Shown here: piece after piece, positions 8,678 through 16,293 of the stretch | Layout of the letters: every line of letters begins with the position of its first letter | Position numbering within the stretch: position 1 is the first letter of the stretch | Source of the DNA: an uncultured Clostridia bacterium | GTDB taxonomy: Bacteria; Bacillota; Clostridia; Oscillospirales; Acutalibacteraceae | Reading direction: 5' to 3' | Assembly: GCA_937880805.1 (NCBI GenBank) | Contig: CALGRR010000033.1 | Span: 1 to 35,738 of the forward strand | Length of the DNA: 35,738 bases | Program-made: the position numbers and the translations under genes | The notes under the pieces: generated by a model | The model's input: only the letters and a program-made list of their open reading frames with translations | What the model was told of the DNA's origin: nothing | The model's database searches: none

Positions 8678-8709
8678 TTCCCGGGGAAGGGCTTACCCTC
8701 CCCCGGGAA
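8678..8709 (-). other. Intercistronic hairpin after G3
   Basis: Arms TTCCCGGGGAAGGG (8678-8691) and CCCTCCCCCGGGAA (8696-8709) flank a 4-nt loop. The only plus-strand mismatch (A/C) becomes a G-U wobble in minus-strand RNA. No U-tract follows (CACAAGG), so it is a poor terminator and more likely an RNA stability, processing or partial-attenuation element. Confidence 0.7.
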
Positions 8710-8725
8710 AATTTGTTAATTCAGG

Positions 8726-11700
8726 TTAAACATCTGCACGAATAACCTCTTTGGTTGCCTGATCGATTCTTTCACTTCCGAGAGTAACATTTGAAATTGT
8801 TGATCTGTCGGTAGCGTTAACCAATCCGTCACCGTTAATATCTGCAGCCATTACCTTATACTTGTTGTAGCCGGGAAGTGCTGCATATGACCAAAGTTCA
8901 TCATAGTTAGCTGCTGAAATCTCGCTGCTGATGATTGAATCATCCGAAGCATTGATTCTTCCGTCACCGTTAAGGTCGCCGAATACGATGATTACATAGG
9001 TTTCGATGGGTTCTCCTGAAGGATCGGCATTATCATAAAGCTTAACAACAGCACCTGTGCCGTAGAAGGGAAGACCTTCAACTGCAGTATCAATGGTGAA
9101 GTAACCGTCACCTTCAACCTTGAGGAATTTCTCACGGATGATGCTTTCGCTCAATCTGTCGCTGTTAAAGCCATAGATAATCATTTCATCTCTGTCAATA
9201 ACAGTATCTGAACCGTCCATAGGAACAAGCTTAACAGGATCTCTGTTGAACTTGGGAACGATTGTTATGTTTTCTGCAGGCATTGTATCGTATGCATTTA
9301 CCCATTCTACGAATGTATGATAAGCCTTTGTGGGCTTCTCTTCGGGAACAGGAATTGCCTGACCGAACATTACTGTGTACTCAGCAAATACTTCGCCGTT
9401 TACATCGTCAAGGTATGTTGCTGTGTAGTATGCTGTGCCGAACTGAGCAACGATGATAAGATCGTTAGCAGGCATTTTATCGGGAACTGCGGGAGTCCAG
9501 CCTGTGAATGTCATGCCGGGCTCGTTGGGAGTTTCGGGATCTGCAACAACTTCGTTGTACTTATACTTAACGGGCTTCTGAACACCGTTGATAATATAAG
9601 TGATTGTGTAGTATACATCATCCCAATCAGAGGTGAATGCAAGATCCTTTTCAGGCATTGCAGCATAATCTGCAGGAGCCTTACCGTCGGCATCTGTCCA
9701 GCCTGTGAACTTCTGACCAACCTTTGTGGGTTCTTCAACCTTGGGAAGTGCTGCACCGTAGTAAACCGCAATGGGTTCACCGCCGTCGAAGGTTACGTTG
9801 AACTGCTTTCTTGCATAGTAGATTCTGAGTTCGGTTGAACCGTCAGCTGCGATTGTGTCTGTGAGGTTTCTGTCGGGATGTGTTGTATCCTCATAAAGAC
9901 CGGTGTAGCTTTCGGGAAGAATTCTTACTTCATCACCGGTTGTGCCGTATGCGGCAGTTGTTGTCTTGATGGTGTAGTTACCTTCAAGGTCCATCATATA
10001 GATGGTGATTGCATATCCGGTGTTGGTGCTGTTTGTATAAGCAGCCTTATAGGTTGCGTTGGTTGCGGGAACTGTTGCAGGAATTGCTGTATCGTCAGCA
10101 ACGTTATACCAGCCTGCGGGCTTATAGCCTTCCCAATCGGGATGTGCGGGAGGTACAAGGTCTGACTTATAAGCAAGATTCTCTGACTTGATTTCATTGC
10201 CGTCCTTATCAACAAATGTGATTGTGAAATACTTGGGATTTGTTACGGGAATGAGGCTGCCGCCTGTGGGAGGAACAGTGTACGGGAATGTTACAACATT
10301 GCCGTTTTCATCCTTCCACTGAGGATAGTTGTAGCCGTCATCCTTGGTATCTTCAATGATTTCTTCAAGCTCTTCCTTTGTAATTGTGTCGCCTGCGGGA
10401 AGAACTACATCTTCACCGTTAATGTTAACAATTACATTGTTTCTCTTATAGAAGATTACAAAGTCTGTTGAACCGTCGCCTGCAATTACAACATCCTTAT
10501 AGGTTGAGCTTGCTTCATCAATTGTGAATCCGGGAACTGCGAGCTCTTCAAGGTCAAGAGTTACCTTGCTGCCTGCTGTTGCGTTTTCAACAATATCAAA
10601 ATCATATTCTGCATCATCCCAGCCTGTTGAACCAACAGCCTGGAAGTACTTATGAATTTCATAAGTAATGTCTGTTCTGGGCTCGAAGTATGCATAGTAG
10701 TCAACGCCGTTTACGGGAACAGTATCGGTTGCTGCCCATGCTGCACCTTCAACGCTGCCTCTGCGCCACTCGATGAAGTCATAGCCCTTAACAACGGGAA
10801 CACCTGAAGGCTTCTCGATAGTTGACTTGTATTCAAGGTCATCATATGCATATACCTTGCCTGCAGCTTCATAGAAGTTTACTCTGTAGGTGTTGGGAAC
10901 GAATACGGGCTTGATTGTGATGGGATCCTCACTCTCAACAGTGATGGGCCATTCAACGGGTGTGCCGTCTTCATATTCCCAATGATCGAACTTCGTACCC
11001 TCGTCGCTGGGCTTGGGATCCTCGGGCTTCTGAACCTTATCTTCAAACTCAACTTCGGTTTCAATGATAGGCTTATCATCTTCGCCGAGGATTGTTACAT
11101 CAACTGTCTTACGGTCATAGTAAACATTAATGAGTGTTGTGCCGTCACCCTTGATGATTGCATCGGCGGGTTCGGTCTTAGCATATGTGAAGCCGGGAAC
11201 TGTTACATTGTAGGTTGCGATCTGGCCTGCAACACCGTTTGTGAATGTAATTGCCTCTGCTTCTGCTGCATACTGACCGTCCTTACCGATGATTTCAAAC
11301 CATCTGAGAACCTTATATGTGATGCCGCTTTCTGCTGACCAGGAACCAACTGCAGTAACATTGCCTGCACCTACTGTGTATGTGCCGTCTGCATTCTTGG
11401 TTGCACCTGTTACAACCCAATCGTTGAACTTATAGCCTGAAACAGCTGCGGGAGTTGCAAGAGTGATAACCTTGCCAACGTGAACATTTTCAACAGCGGG
11501 AACAACTGCACCTGCGGGAGCAGTATTATCAAATGAATATGTTACTGTATAAGGAACATATTCCCAGGTTACCTTTACGGTTACGTCGCTGTCATAAACC
11601 TTGCCGTCAACTGCACCGTTAACCTCAAGCTTCATTGTGTAGCCTGCGGGTGCTTCTGCATATGCCCAATCGGGAACTGCAACTTCTGTGTCTATGATTG

Positions 11701-14700
11701 CATCAGTAACATCAGCGGGAAGCTCATAGCCAGCGGGAGCAGTGCCTACTGTTACATAATCAACTGTGAACTTCTTATAAGTCCAGGTTGCTGTTACGGT
11801 TACATCCTTAGTACCAACGCTGTAAACGCCGTTTGTGAGAACTGCGTTATCAACCTTGATTTCTACGTTGTAGCCGGGAATTGCTTCCTTATCCCATGCG
11901 GGAACTGAGAACTCTTTGCCGATGATTGCATTGGTGATGTCTGCGGGAAGGTCATAGCCTTCGGGAGCTGTGCCTACTGTTACATAATCAACGGTGTAGT
12001 TTACATAATTCCAGGTTGCTGTTACGGTTACATTTGAGTTATAAACCTCATATGAGCCGTTATCAAGCTTCTTGGCACCGCTTACATCGAAGCCGAGAGT
12101 GTAGCCTGCGGGAGCACCCTGAGCTACCCAAGCGGGAATTTCGATTGCTGTGCCGATTGTTGCACTACCTATAACATTATTGGGAAGTGTGTAGCCTGCG
12201 GGAGCTGTGCCAACTGTTACATATGTAACATCGAACTTATCCTTGCTCCAGGTTGCGGTAACTGTTACATTGCCTTCGCCTACTGTGTAAGCACCTTCTG
12301 TACCGTTAGCACCTGCTACAGTGATTGTTACATCGTAGCCGGGAACTGTATCGTTGTTCCAAGCGGGAACTGCAACGGGATCATCGTAATGTGCTTCTGT
12401 GAGGTTCTTATATTCAGCATTGGGAAGTTCATAGCCTGCGGGAACATCGCCTGCAGTTGCATAAGTTACCTTATAGTCAATCTTCTCAAACTTGGGAACG
12501 ATAACGATGGGATCTTCGCTGTCAATAGGCTTGTTCCAATCAATATCATTTCCGTTTTCGTCTACCCACTTTTCAAACTCTTCACCGGGATTTACGGGAT
12601 CGGGAGTTGTTGTGGGCTGATCGATTGTGTCACCGAACTGAACTTCGGTATCAATGATTGTTTCGCCTTCGCCGTCCTTAACAACCACATCAATCATCTT
12701 GCGGTTGAAGTAAGCGTTAACCTCTGCAAGGCCGTCGCCTGTGATTACCTTATCAGCGGGCTCAAGCTTGCTGAATGTGAAGCCTTTGTATGCATTCTTA
12801 ACATCATCGGAAAGAACGATTGTGTCGCCTGTTGTTCCGTAGAGTGTAAGAGGCTCGCCTTCTTCATATTCTGCTGAACCAACCTTTGCAAACCAGGTGT
12901 TAACTGTGTACTTAACGTGATTGTCAGCATGCCATGTGTAGGTTACTGTTACGGGAGTTGTGCCCATATTGAAGGTTCCGTCTTCGTTATCAAATACATC
13001 TTCGCCTTCAATAGTTAAATCATAGCTGTAGCCGTCAACGCTGAAGGTGGGAACGGTGATAATAGTATCCCATTCAACGCCCTCTTCTGTGGCGGGAACC
13101 TTGTCTTTAAGCTCTGCGGGAACGTTGCCTGCAAACTTATATTCAACATTGGGAAGCCACTGTGCTGTGTAAATATAATGTGCTGCATCTTCGCTCTGAA
13201 CTGTATCGCCATCTGTGAATGTGGGATCCCACATCATAAATGTGTAGCCGTCCTTAGCGATATTCCAGTTATCTGCGGGCTTCTCGATTTTTTCGCCGAA
13301 GTTGGTTTCAAGAACCTTTGCAACTGTTACCTTTTCACCCTCGATTACAAAGTAACCGCCATCGGGATCAAATGTAACATTGATTGTCTTCGGTGTGTAG
13401 GTTGCATAAACCTTTGCGGTTGCTGCGTTACCGAGGAGAGTCCAGTTGCCGTCTTCGGGAACTGAAATATATGCACCTGTTTCCTCATTCTGGAAGGAGA
13501 TAACTGTGGGGAAGGTTGCGGGTGTGCCGTCTTCATACTTCCAGCCTGCGAAGTTATAGCCTTCTTCGGTTGTATCGGGAACAGTATCGATTGAACCCAT
13601 ATACTTAGCGGTATCTGAACCGAATGCACTTGCTTCACCGTCAATGATATTCTCATACTTCATAAACTGAACAGTATAGATAATATCCTGAAGAGTTGCA
13701 ATAGCAACAAGGTTATGAGCAGGCATCTTATTTGTTGCCTCAACATAATCTGTGCCGTCTTCAAGCTCATATGACCATTCAATAAACTGCTTACCTGCCT
13801 GAGAAGCAACTAAATCAGCGGGAATGGGATCACCGAACTTAACTTCTACGGGCTTATCGAATACGGTTGATACCTTATTCTCATCATAATAATATGTGAT
13901 CTTGTAGGTCTTGCGTGCCCATGTACCGGTTACGGTAACATCCTGCTCGCCCACTCTGTATTCATTGCCATAGTCGATAGCTGTGTCGCTTACTGTCCAC
14001 TTGAATTCCCAGCCTTCGGGAGCTGTTATCGTGGGAAGCTCAACAACATCATCATAGATAGCGGTCTTGCCATCGGGATAGGGATTTGCAACGCCGTGGC
14101 CTTCTTCGCCTGCGAATACATAGTTAACCTTCACCTGGTTAGCTGTGAACTTAGCGGTATAGGTTTCTGCACCCGATACCTTTGTTTCGCCGGGAACAAA
14201 CTTGGTTGCTTCGTCATTAACATCGGCATACCAGCCTTCAAAGCTGTAGCCGGGCTTTGCTGCTTCCATTTCTGCTTCGGTGGGAAGCTCGGAAGCTGCA
14301 ACGGTTGAGCCGTAAGCCTTATTATATGTCCTACCAGCAACACCGTTTATTGTTGTGTCAAATACTACTTTGTAGGGCTTGGGTGCATAGCCAACGGTAA
14401 GAGTGAGACCTTCTGCACCTGCAACACCCTTAAGGTTATTTGAGCTGCTTGTTGAATCGTACTGATAATGCTCAAGCTTTGCAGCCTCAGTTATATCGCT
14501 GATAAGGATATAGTCTGTGCCTTCTACGGGTGAGCCTATATATGAAACGATTTCAACATTTCTGCCGGTTGCGGTTACATCTTCAAGAGTAACGGGAACT
14601 GTTACAAGCTTCTCCTGGAAGCCGTCATAATATGTTACGTTAACAGTTACATCCTGCTTATCTGCAACGATATTTGACTTATAGTTTGCTGCTTCTGCGG

Positions 14701-16141
14701 GCATTGTGAATTCGCCTGCATCGTCTGCAACCTTAACGCCGTCTGCTGTGTACCAGCCTTCGTTGCTGTAGCCAGCATCTGTGGTCTTCTTGGGTGCAGT
14801 CTGAGTTGAACCGAAGAGACCTGTTATTGTGTCGCCGCCGTCGAAGGTTACCGATACGGTATTTCTCTGGAGCTCAACAACAAGAATATCATCATCAGTT
14901 GCATCAACTGTTACGGATGCATCGGTATTCTTAACTGTGAAGCCTGCGGGGGCAACATAATCTTCTGCATTGATAACAGAACCGAGTCTTGCAGGTGTTG
15001 CACCGTCAAGCTCTGTTTCCCAATAATCGGGTGTTATAGCAGCGATTTCTTCTGCTGTGGGCCATGTGCCGTTGGGGTTCTGCTTAACAACCTTTACGCC
15101 GTAGGAAGCTTCTGCTGCCTCAAACACTGCGTTGAAGGTCATATCTTCATAGCCAACTGTCATAGCTGCTACTTCTGCGGAAGTATACTTTTCTTCTACA
15201 TCTGCTGTTGCAGCATCGTCCCAGCCAAGGAATACCTTGCCGATTGCGGGATCGGTTACGGTGTAATTTGTTTCACCGTCTGCTTCTTTATTTGTGTTAT
15301 AAACCGTTCCGATATCAGCAGCCTTTGTTGTTGCTGTACCGTCAACATTGAAGGTAAATGTGCTCTGTGTTGTTACATATGCATCCTGATCGAGAGTCCA
15401 TGACGCCTGATACTGACGCATATTTTCAGCATTAATAATATCTTCTGCCGATGCATGACGGTCAATATTTACAATACCATTCTTTCTTTCAGGTGTAAGC
15501 ATTATAGTTTCAGGTGTCTTAAATGTGCCCACACCATTTGCATCACCATTAACAGTAAAGCTAATTTCATACAGATAATAATCTGAAGTCAGCTTAACTG
15601 CCTCAGCCATATCTGAGTTTGTTATGGTAAGCCAACCTTTATTATTATAGTCAGCTTCGGTGAGATAACCGTTAGTAATAGTCTGCTGTGCTGAGTCATT
15701 TGCACTCGATTCACCGGGTGCAAGTGCTGTGATAACATCAACAGCCCATTCGTAAATATAAGGAATTGAATCCTCATCATACACGTTTTCAAACGCTTCT
15801 CCGCGTCTGGGGCTGGTGTAAAGCGTGGGGTTGGTTCTATCCTGTGAATATAAATCACCGTTAAAGGTCATAAAATCGCTGGGAAATAACCAAAAGAGTG
15901 TATGCGTACCTGCATAGAAATCTGATTCCATAAAGATTCTTACTCTGATTTCTTCGCCCTTGGCAGCTTTTGTTGTAGGAATCCAGTCTCTTTCAGCATC
16001 ATCATAACGGTAAAACTTTGTTGTTAAAACAAATGAATTTCCGTTACCGTCATTGAGTTCTGCAGAGGCGAGGATTGAAACGCTGCCGAAAATCATCAGA
16101 AAAGCAAGAGCAACAGAAACTATGCGTTTAAGAGTTTTCAT
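8726..16141 (-). CDS. G3: giant secreted dockerin protein with InlB-type and tandem YVTVGTAPAGY repeats
   Basis: The 2471-residue protein has a signal peptide (1-27, MKTLKRIV then a hydrophobic core, ending SILASA), one cohesin-like module (about 37-257), then more than twenty InlB B-repeat-like and four MucBP-like units (about 260-2302). These include a mid-protein block whose units read VDYVTVGTAPAGYELPA with a period near 76 residues. A pre-dockerin module (2303-2382) and a canonical dockerin (2383-2471) end the chain. The ATG at 16139-16141 follows GGGAGGAATTAATTGC, a leader closely similar to that of G4, consistent with origin by duplication. Extracellular, non-catalytic role inferred. 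No sortase or S-layer anchor is visible. Confidence 0.93.
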   Translation of the reverse strand: MKTLKRIVSVALAFLMIFGSVSILASAELNDGNGNSFVLTTKFYRYDDAERDWIPTTKAAKGEEIRVRIFMESDFYAGTHTLFWLFPSDFMTFNGDLYSQDRTNPTLYTSPRRGEAFENVYDEDSIPYIYEWAVDVITALAPGESSANDSAQQTITNGYLTEADYNNKGWLTITNSDMAEAVKLTSDYYLYEISFTVNGDANGVGTFKTPETIMLTPERKNGIVNIDRHASAEDIINAENMRQYQASWTLDQDAYVTTQSTFTFNVDGTATTKAADIGTVYNTNKEADGETNYTVTDPAIGKVFLGWDDAATADVEEKYTSAEVAAMTVGYEDMTFNAVFEAAEASYGVKVVKQNPNGTWPTAEEIAAITPDYWETELDGATPARLGSVINAEDYVAPAGFTVKNTDASVTVDATDDDILVVELQRNTVSVTFDGGDTITGLFGSTQTAPKKTTDAGYSNEGWYTADGVKVADDAGEFTMPAEAANYKSNIVADKQDVTVNVTYYDGFQEKLVTVPVTLEDVTATGRNVEIVSYIGSPVEGTDYILISDITEAAKLEHYQYDSTSSSNNLKGVAGAEGLTLTVGYAPKPYKVVFDTTINGVAGRTYNKAYGSTVAASELPTEAEMEAAKPGYSFEGWYADVNDEATKFVPGETKVSGAETYTAKFTANQVKVNYVFAGEEGHGVANPYPDGKTAIYDDVVELPTITAPEGWEFKWTVSDTAIDYGNEYRVGEQDVTVTGTWARKTYKITYYYDENKVSTVFDKPVEVKFGDPIPADLVASQAGKQFIEWSYELEDGTDYVEATNKMPAHNLVAIATLQDIIYTVQFMKYENIIDGEASAFGSDTAKYMGSIDTVPDTTEEGYNFAGWKYEDGTPATFPTVISFQNEETGAYISVPEDGNWTLLGNAATAKVYATYTPKTINVTFDPDGGYFVIEGEKVTVAKVLETNFGEKIEKPADNWNIAKDGYTFMMWDPTFTDGDTVQSEDAAHYIYTAQWLPNVEYKFAGNVPAELKDKVPATEEGVEWDTIITVPTFSVDGYSYDLTIEGEDVFDNEDGTFNMGTTPVTVTYTWHADNHVKYTVNTWFAKVGSAEYEEGEPLTLYGTTGDTIVLSDDVKNAYKGFTFSKLEPADKVITGDGLAEVNAYFNRKMIDVVVKDGEGETIIDTEVQFGDTIDQPTTTPDPVNPGEEFEKWVDENGNDIDWNKPIDSEDPIVIVPKFEKIDYKVTYATAGDVPAGYELPNAEYKNLTEAHYDDPVAVPAWNNDTVPGYDVTITVAGANGTEGAYTVGEGNVTVTATWSKDKFDVTYVTVGTAPAGYTLPNNVIGSATIGTAIEIPAWVAQGAPAGYTLGFDVSGAKKLDNGSYEVYNSNVTVTATWNYVNYTVDYVTVGTAPEGYDLPADITNAIIGKEFSVPAWDKEAIPGYNVEIKVDNAVLTNGVYSVGTKDVTVTATWTYKKFTVDYVTVGTAPAGYELPADVTDAIIDTEVAVPDWAYAEAPAGYTMKLEVNGAVDGKVYDSDVTVKVTWEYVPYTVTYSFDNTAPAGAVVPAVENVHVGKVITLATPAAVSGYKFNDWVVTGATKNADGTYTVGAGNVTAVGSWSAESGITYKVLRWFEIIGKDGQYAAEAEAITFTNGVAGQIATYNVTVPGFTYAKTEPADAIIKGDGTTLINVYYDRKTVDVTILGEDDKPIIETEVEFEDKVQKPEDPKPSDEGTKFDHWEYEDGTPVEWPITVESEDPITIKPVFVPNTYRVNFYEAAGKVYAYDDLEYKSTIEKPSGVPVVKGYDFIEWRRGSVEGAAWAATDTVPVNGVDYYAYFEPRTDITYEIHKYFQAVGSTGWDDAEYDFDIVENATAGSKVTLDLEELAVPGFTIDEASSTYKDVVIAGDGSTDFVIFYKRNNVIVNINGEDVVLPAGDTITKEELEEIIEDTKDDGYNYPQWKDENGNVVTFPYTVPPTGGSLIPVTNPKYFTITFVDKDGNEIKSENLAYKSDLVPPAHPDWEGYKPAGWYNVADDTAIPATVPATNATYKAAYTNSTNTGYAITIYMMDLEGNYTIKTTTAAYGTTGDEVRILPESYTGLYEDTTHPDRNLTDTIAADGSTELRIYYARKQFNVTFDGGEPIAVYYGAALPKVEEPTKVGQKFTGWTDADGKAPADYAAMPEKDLAFTSDWDDVYYTITYIINGVQKPVKYKYNEVVADPETPNEPGMTFTGWTPAVPDKMPANDLIIVAQFGTAYYTATYLDDVNGEVFAEYTVMFGQAIPVPEEKPTKAYHTFVEWVNAYDTMPAENITIVPKFNRDPVKLVPMDGSDTVIDRDEMIIYGFNSDRLSESIIREKFLKVEGDGYFTIDTAVEGLPFYGTGAVVKLYDNADPSGEPIETYVIIVFGDLNGDGRINASDDSIISSEISAANYDELWSYAALPGYNKYKVMAADINGDGLVNATDRSTISNVTLGSERIDQATKEVIRADV
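8729..9235 (-). other. G3 pre-dockerin module plus canonical dockerin
   Basis: The pre-dockerin module (8996-9235, 80 residues) contains MIIYGF, EGDGYFTI and YGTGAVVKLYD. The dockerin (8729-8995) has two intact calcium loops, GDLNGDGRINASD and ADINGDGLVNATD, each followed by an amphipathic helix. The link between loops carries the LWSYAALPGY insertion. This is the cleanest dockerin of the four. Confidence 0.88.
11520..12480 (-). repeat. In-gene tandem array in G3 (units near 76-79 aa)
   Basis: Consecutive units share a start (T/D-YVTVGTAPxGYxLP), a central (I)PAW or VPAW turn, and a (N/S/D)VTVTATW end. The plus-strand string gtgcctactgttac starts at 11742 and again at 11970 (228 bp = 76 codons); a near match starts at 12207 (237 bp). 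All spacings are multiples of 3. Array ends are approximate. Confidence 0.75.
15371..16033 (-). other. G3 cohesin-like module
   Basis: Residues about 37-257 start LTTKFYRYDDAERDWIP, then AAKGEEIRVRIFMESDFYAG and TLFWLFPSDF, and later YYLYEISFTVNGDANGVGTF and KNGIVNID. It is longer and more divergent than the G2 and G4 copies, with the FYDxDFF strand replaced by LFPSDF. Confidence 0.45.
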
Positions 16142-16179
16142 GCAATTAATTCCTCCCTTTTTATTTTGGGTTATTTAAA

Positions 16180-16196
16180 ACAGATTAATAATCTGT
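16180..16196. other. Inverted repeat ACAGATT-AAT-AATCTGT
   Basis: A perfect 7-bp inverted repeat with a 3-nt centre lies between the large hairpin and the G3 ribosome binding site. It could form a small RNA hairpin or bind a dimeric protein. Confidence 0.5.
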
Positions 16197-16238
16197 ATGA
16201 TTTTCTTCTTTGGGGAGTTAGGAGCTTAACGTAAGTTT

Positions 16239-16272
16239 CTCAAAGAGGAGGATTTTACCCCTCCCCTTTGAG
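16239..16272 (-). other. Intercistronic hairpin after G2
   Basis: Arms CTCAAAGAGGAGG (16239-16251) and CCTCCCCTTTGAG (16260-16272) enclose an 8-nt loop. The one A/C mismatch becomes a G-U pair in minus-strand RNA. No U-tract follows (AAACUUACG), so read-through into G3 is expected. Confidence 0.7.
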
Positions 16273-16293
16273 GATTAAAAACTTAACATCAAC

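Larger units (their letters stand above)
8583..8725 (-). other. G3-G4 intergenic gap with three inverted repeats
   Basis: The 143-bp gap holds, in transcription order, a 14-bp stem hairpin just after the G3 stop (8678-8709), a second hairpin (8626-8648), a small ACCG/CGGT stem (8610-8621) and the G4 ribosome binding site (8591-8596). I see no convincing -35/-10 pair, so G4 is probably transcribed by read-through from G3. Confidence 0.6.
16142..16293 (-). other. G2-G3 intergenic gap with two inverted repeats
   Basis: The 152-bp gap carries a hairpin close to the G2 stop (16239-16272), a perfect 7-bp inverted repeat (16180-16196) and the G3 ribosome binding site (16151-16157). No acceptable promoter boxes were found, supporting cotranscription. 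Confidence 0.6.

Noticed and set aside
8678..8709. Full intrinsic terminator after the third giant gene
   Set aside because: The stem is strong but the following transcript is CACAAGG with no U-tract, so it was recorded as an intercistronic hairpin instead.
11520..12480. Regularly spaced repeats that might be taken for a CRISPR array
   Set aside because: The period is 228-237 bp, always a multiple of three, and translates to protein repeat units; there are no short identical repeats with unique spacers.
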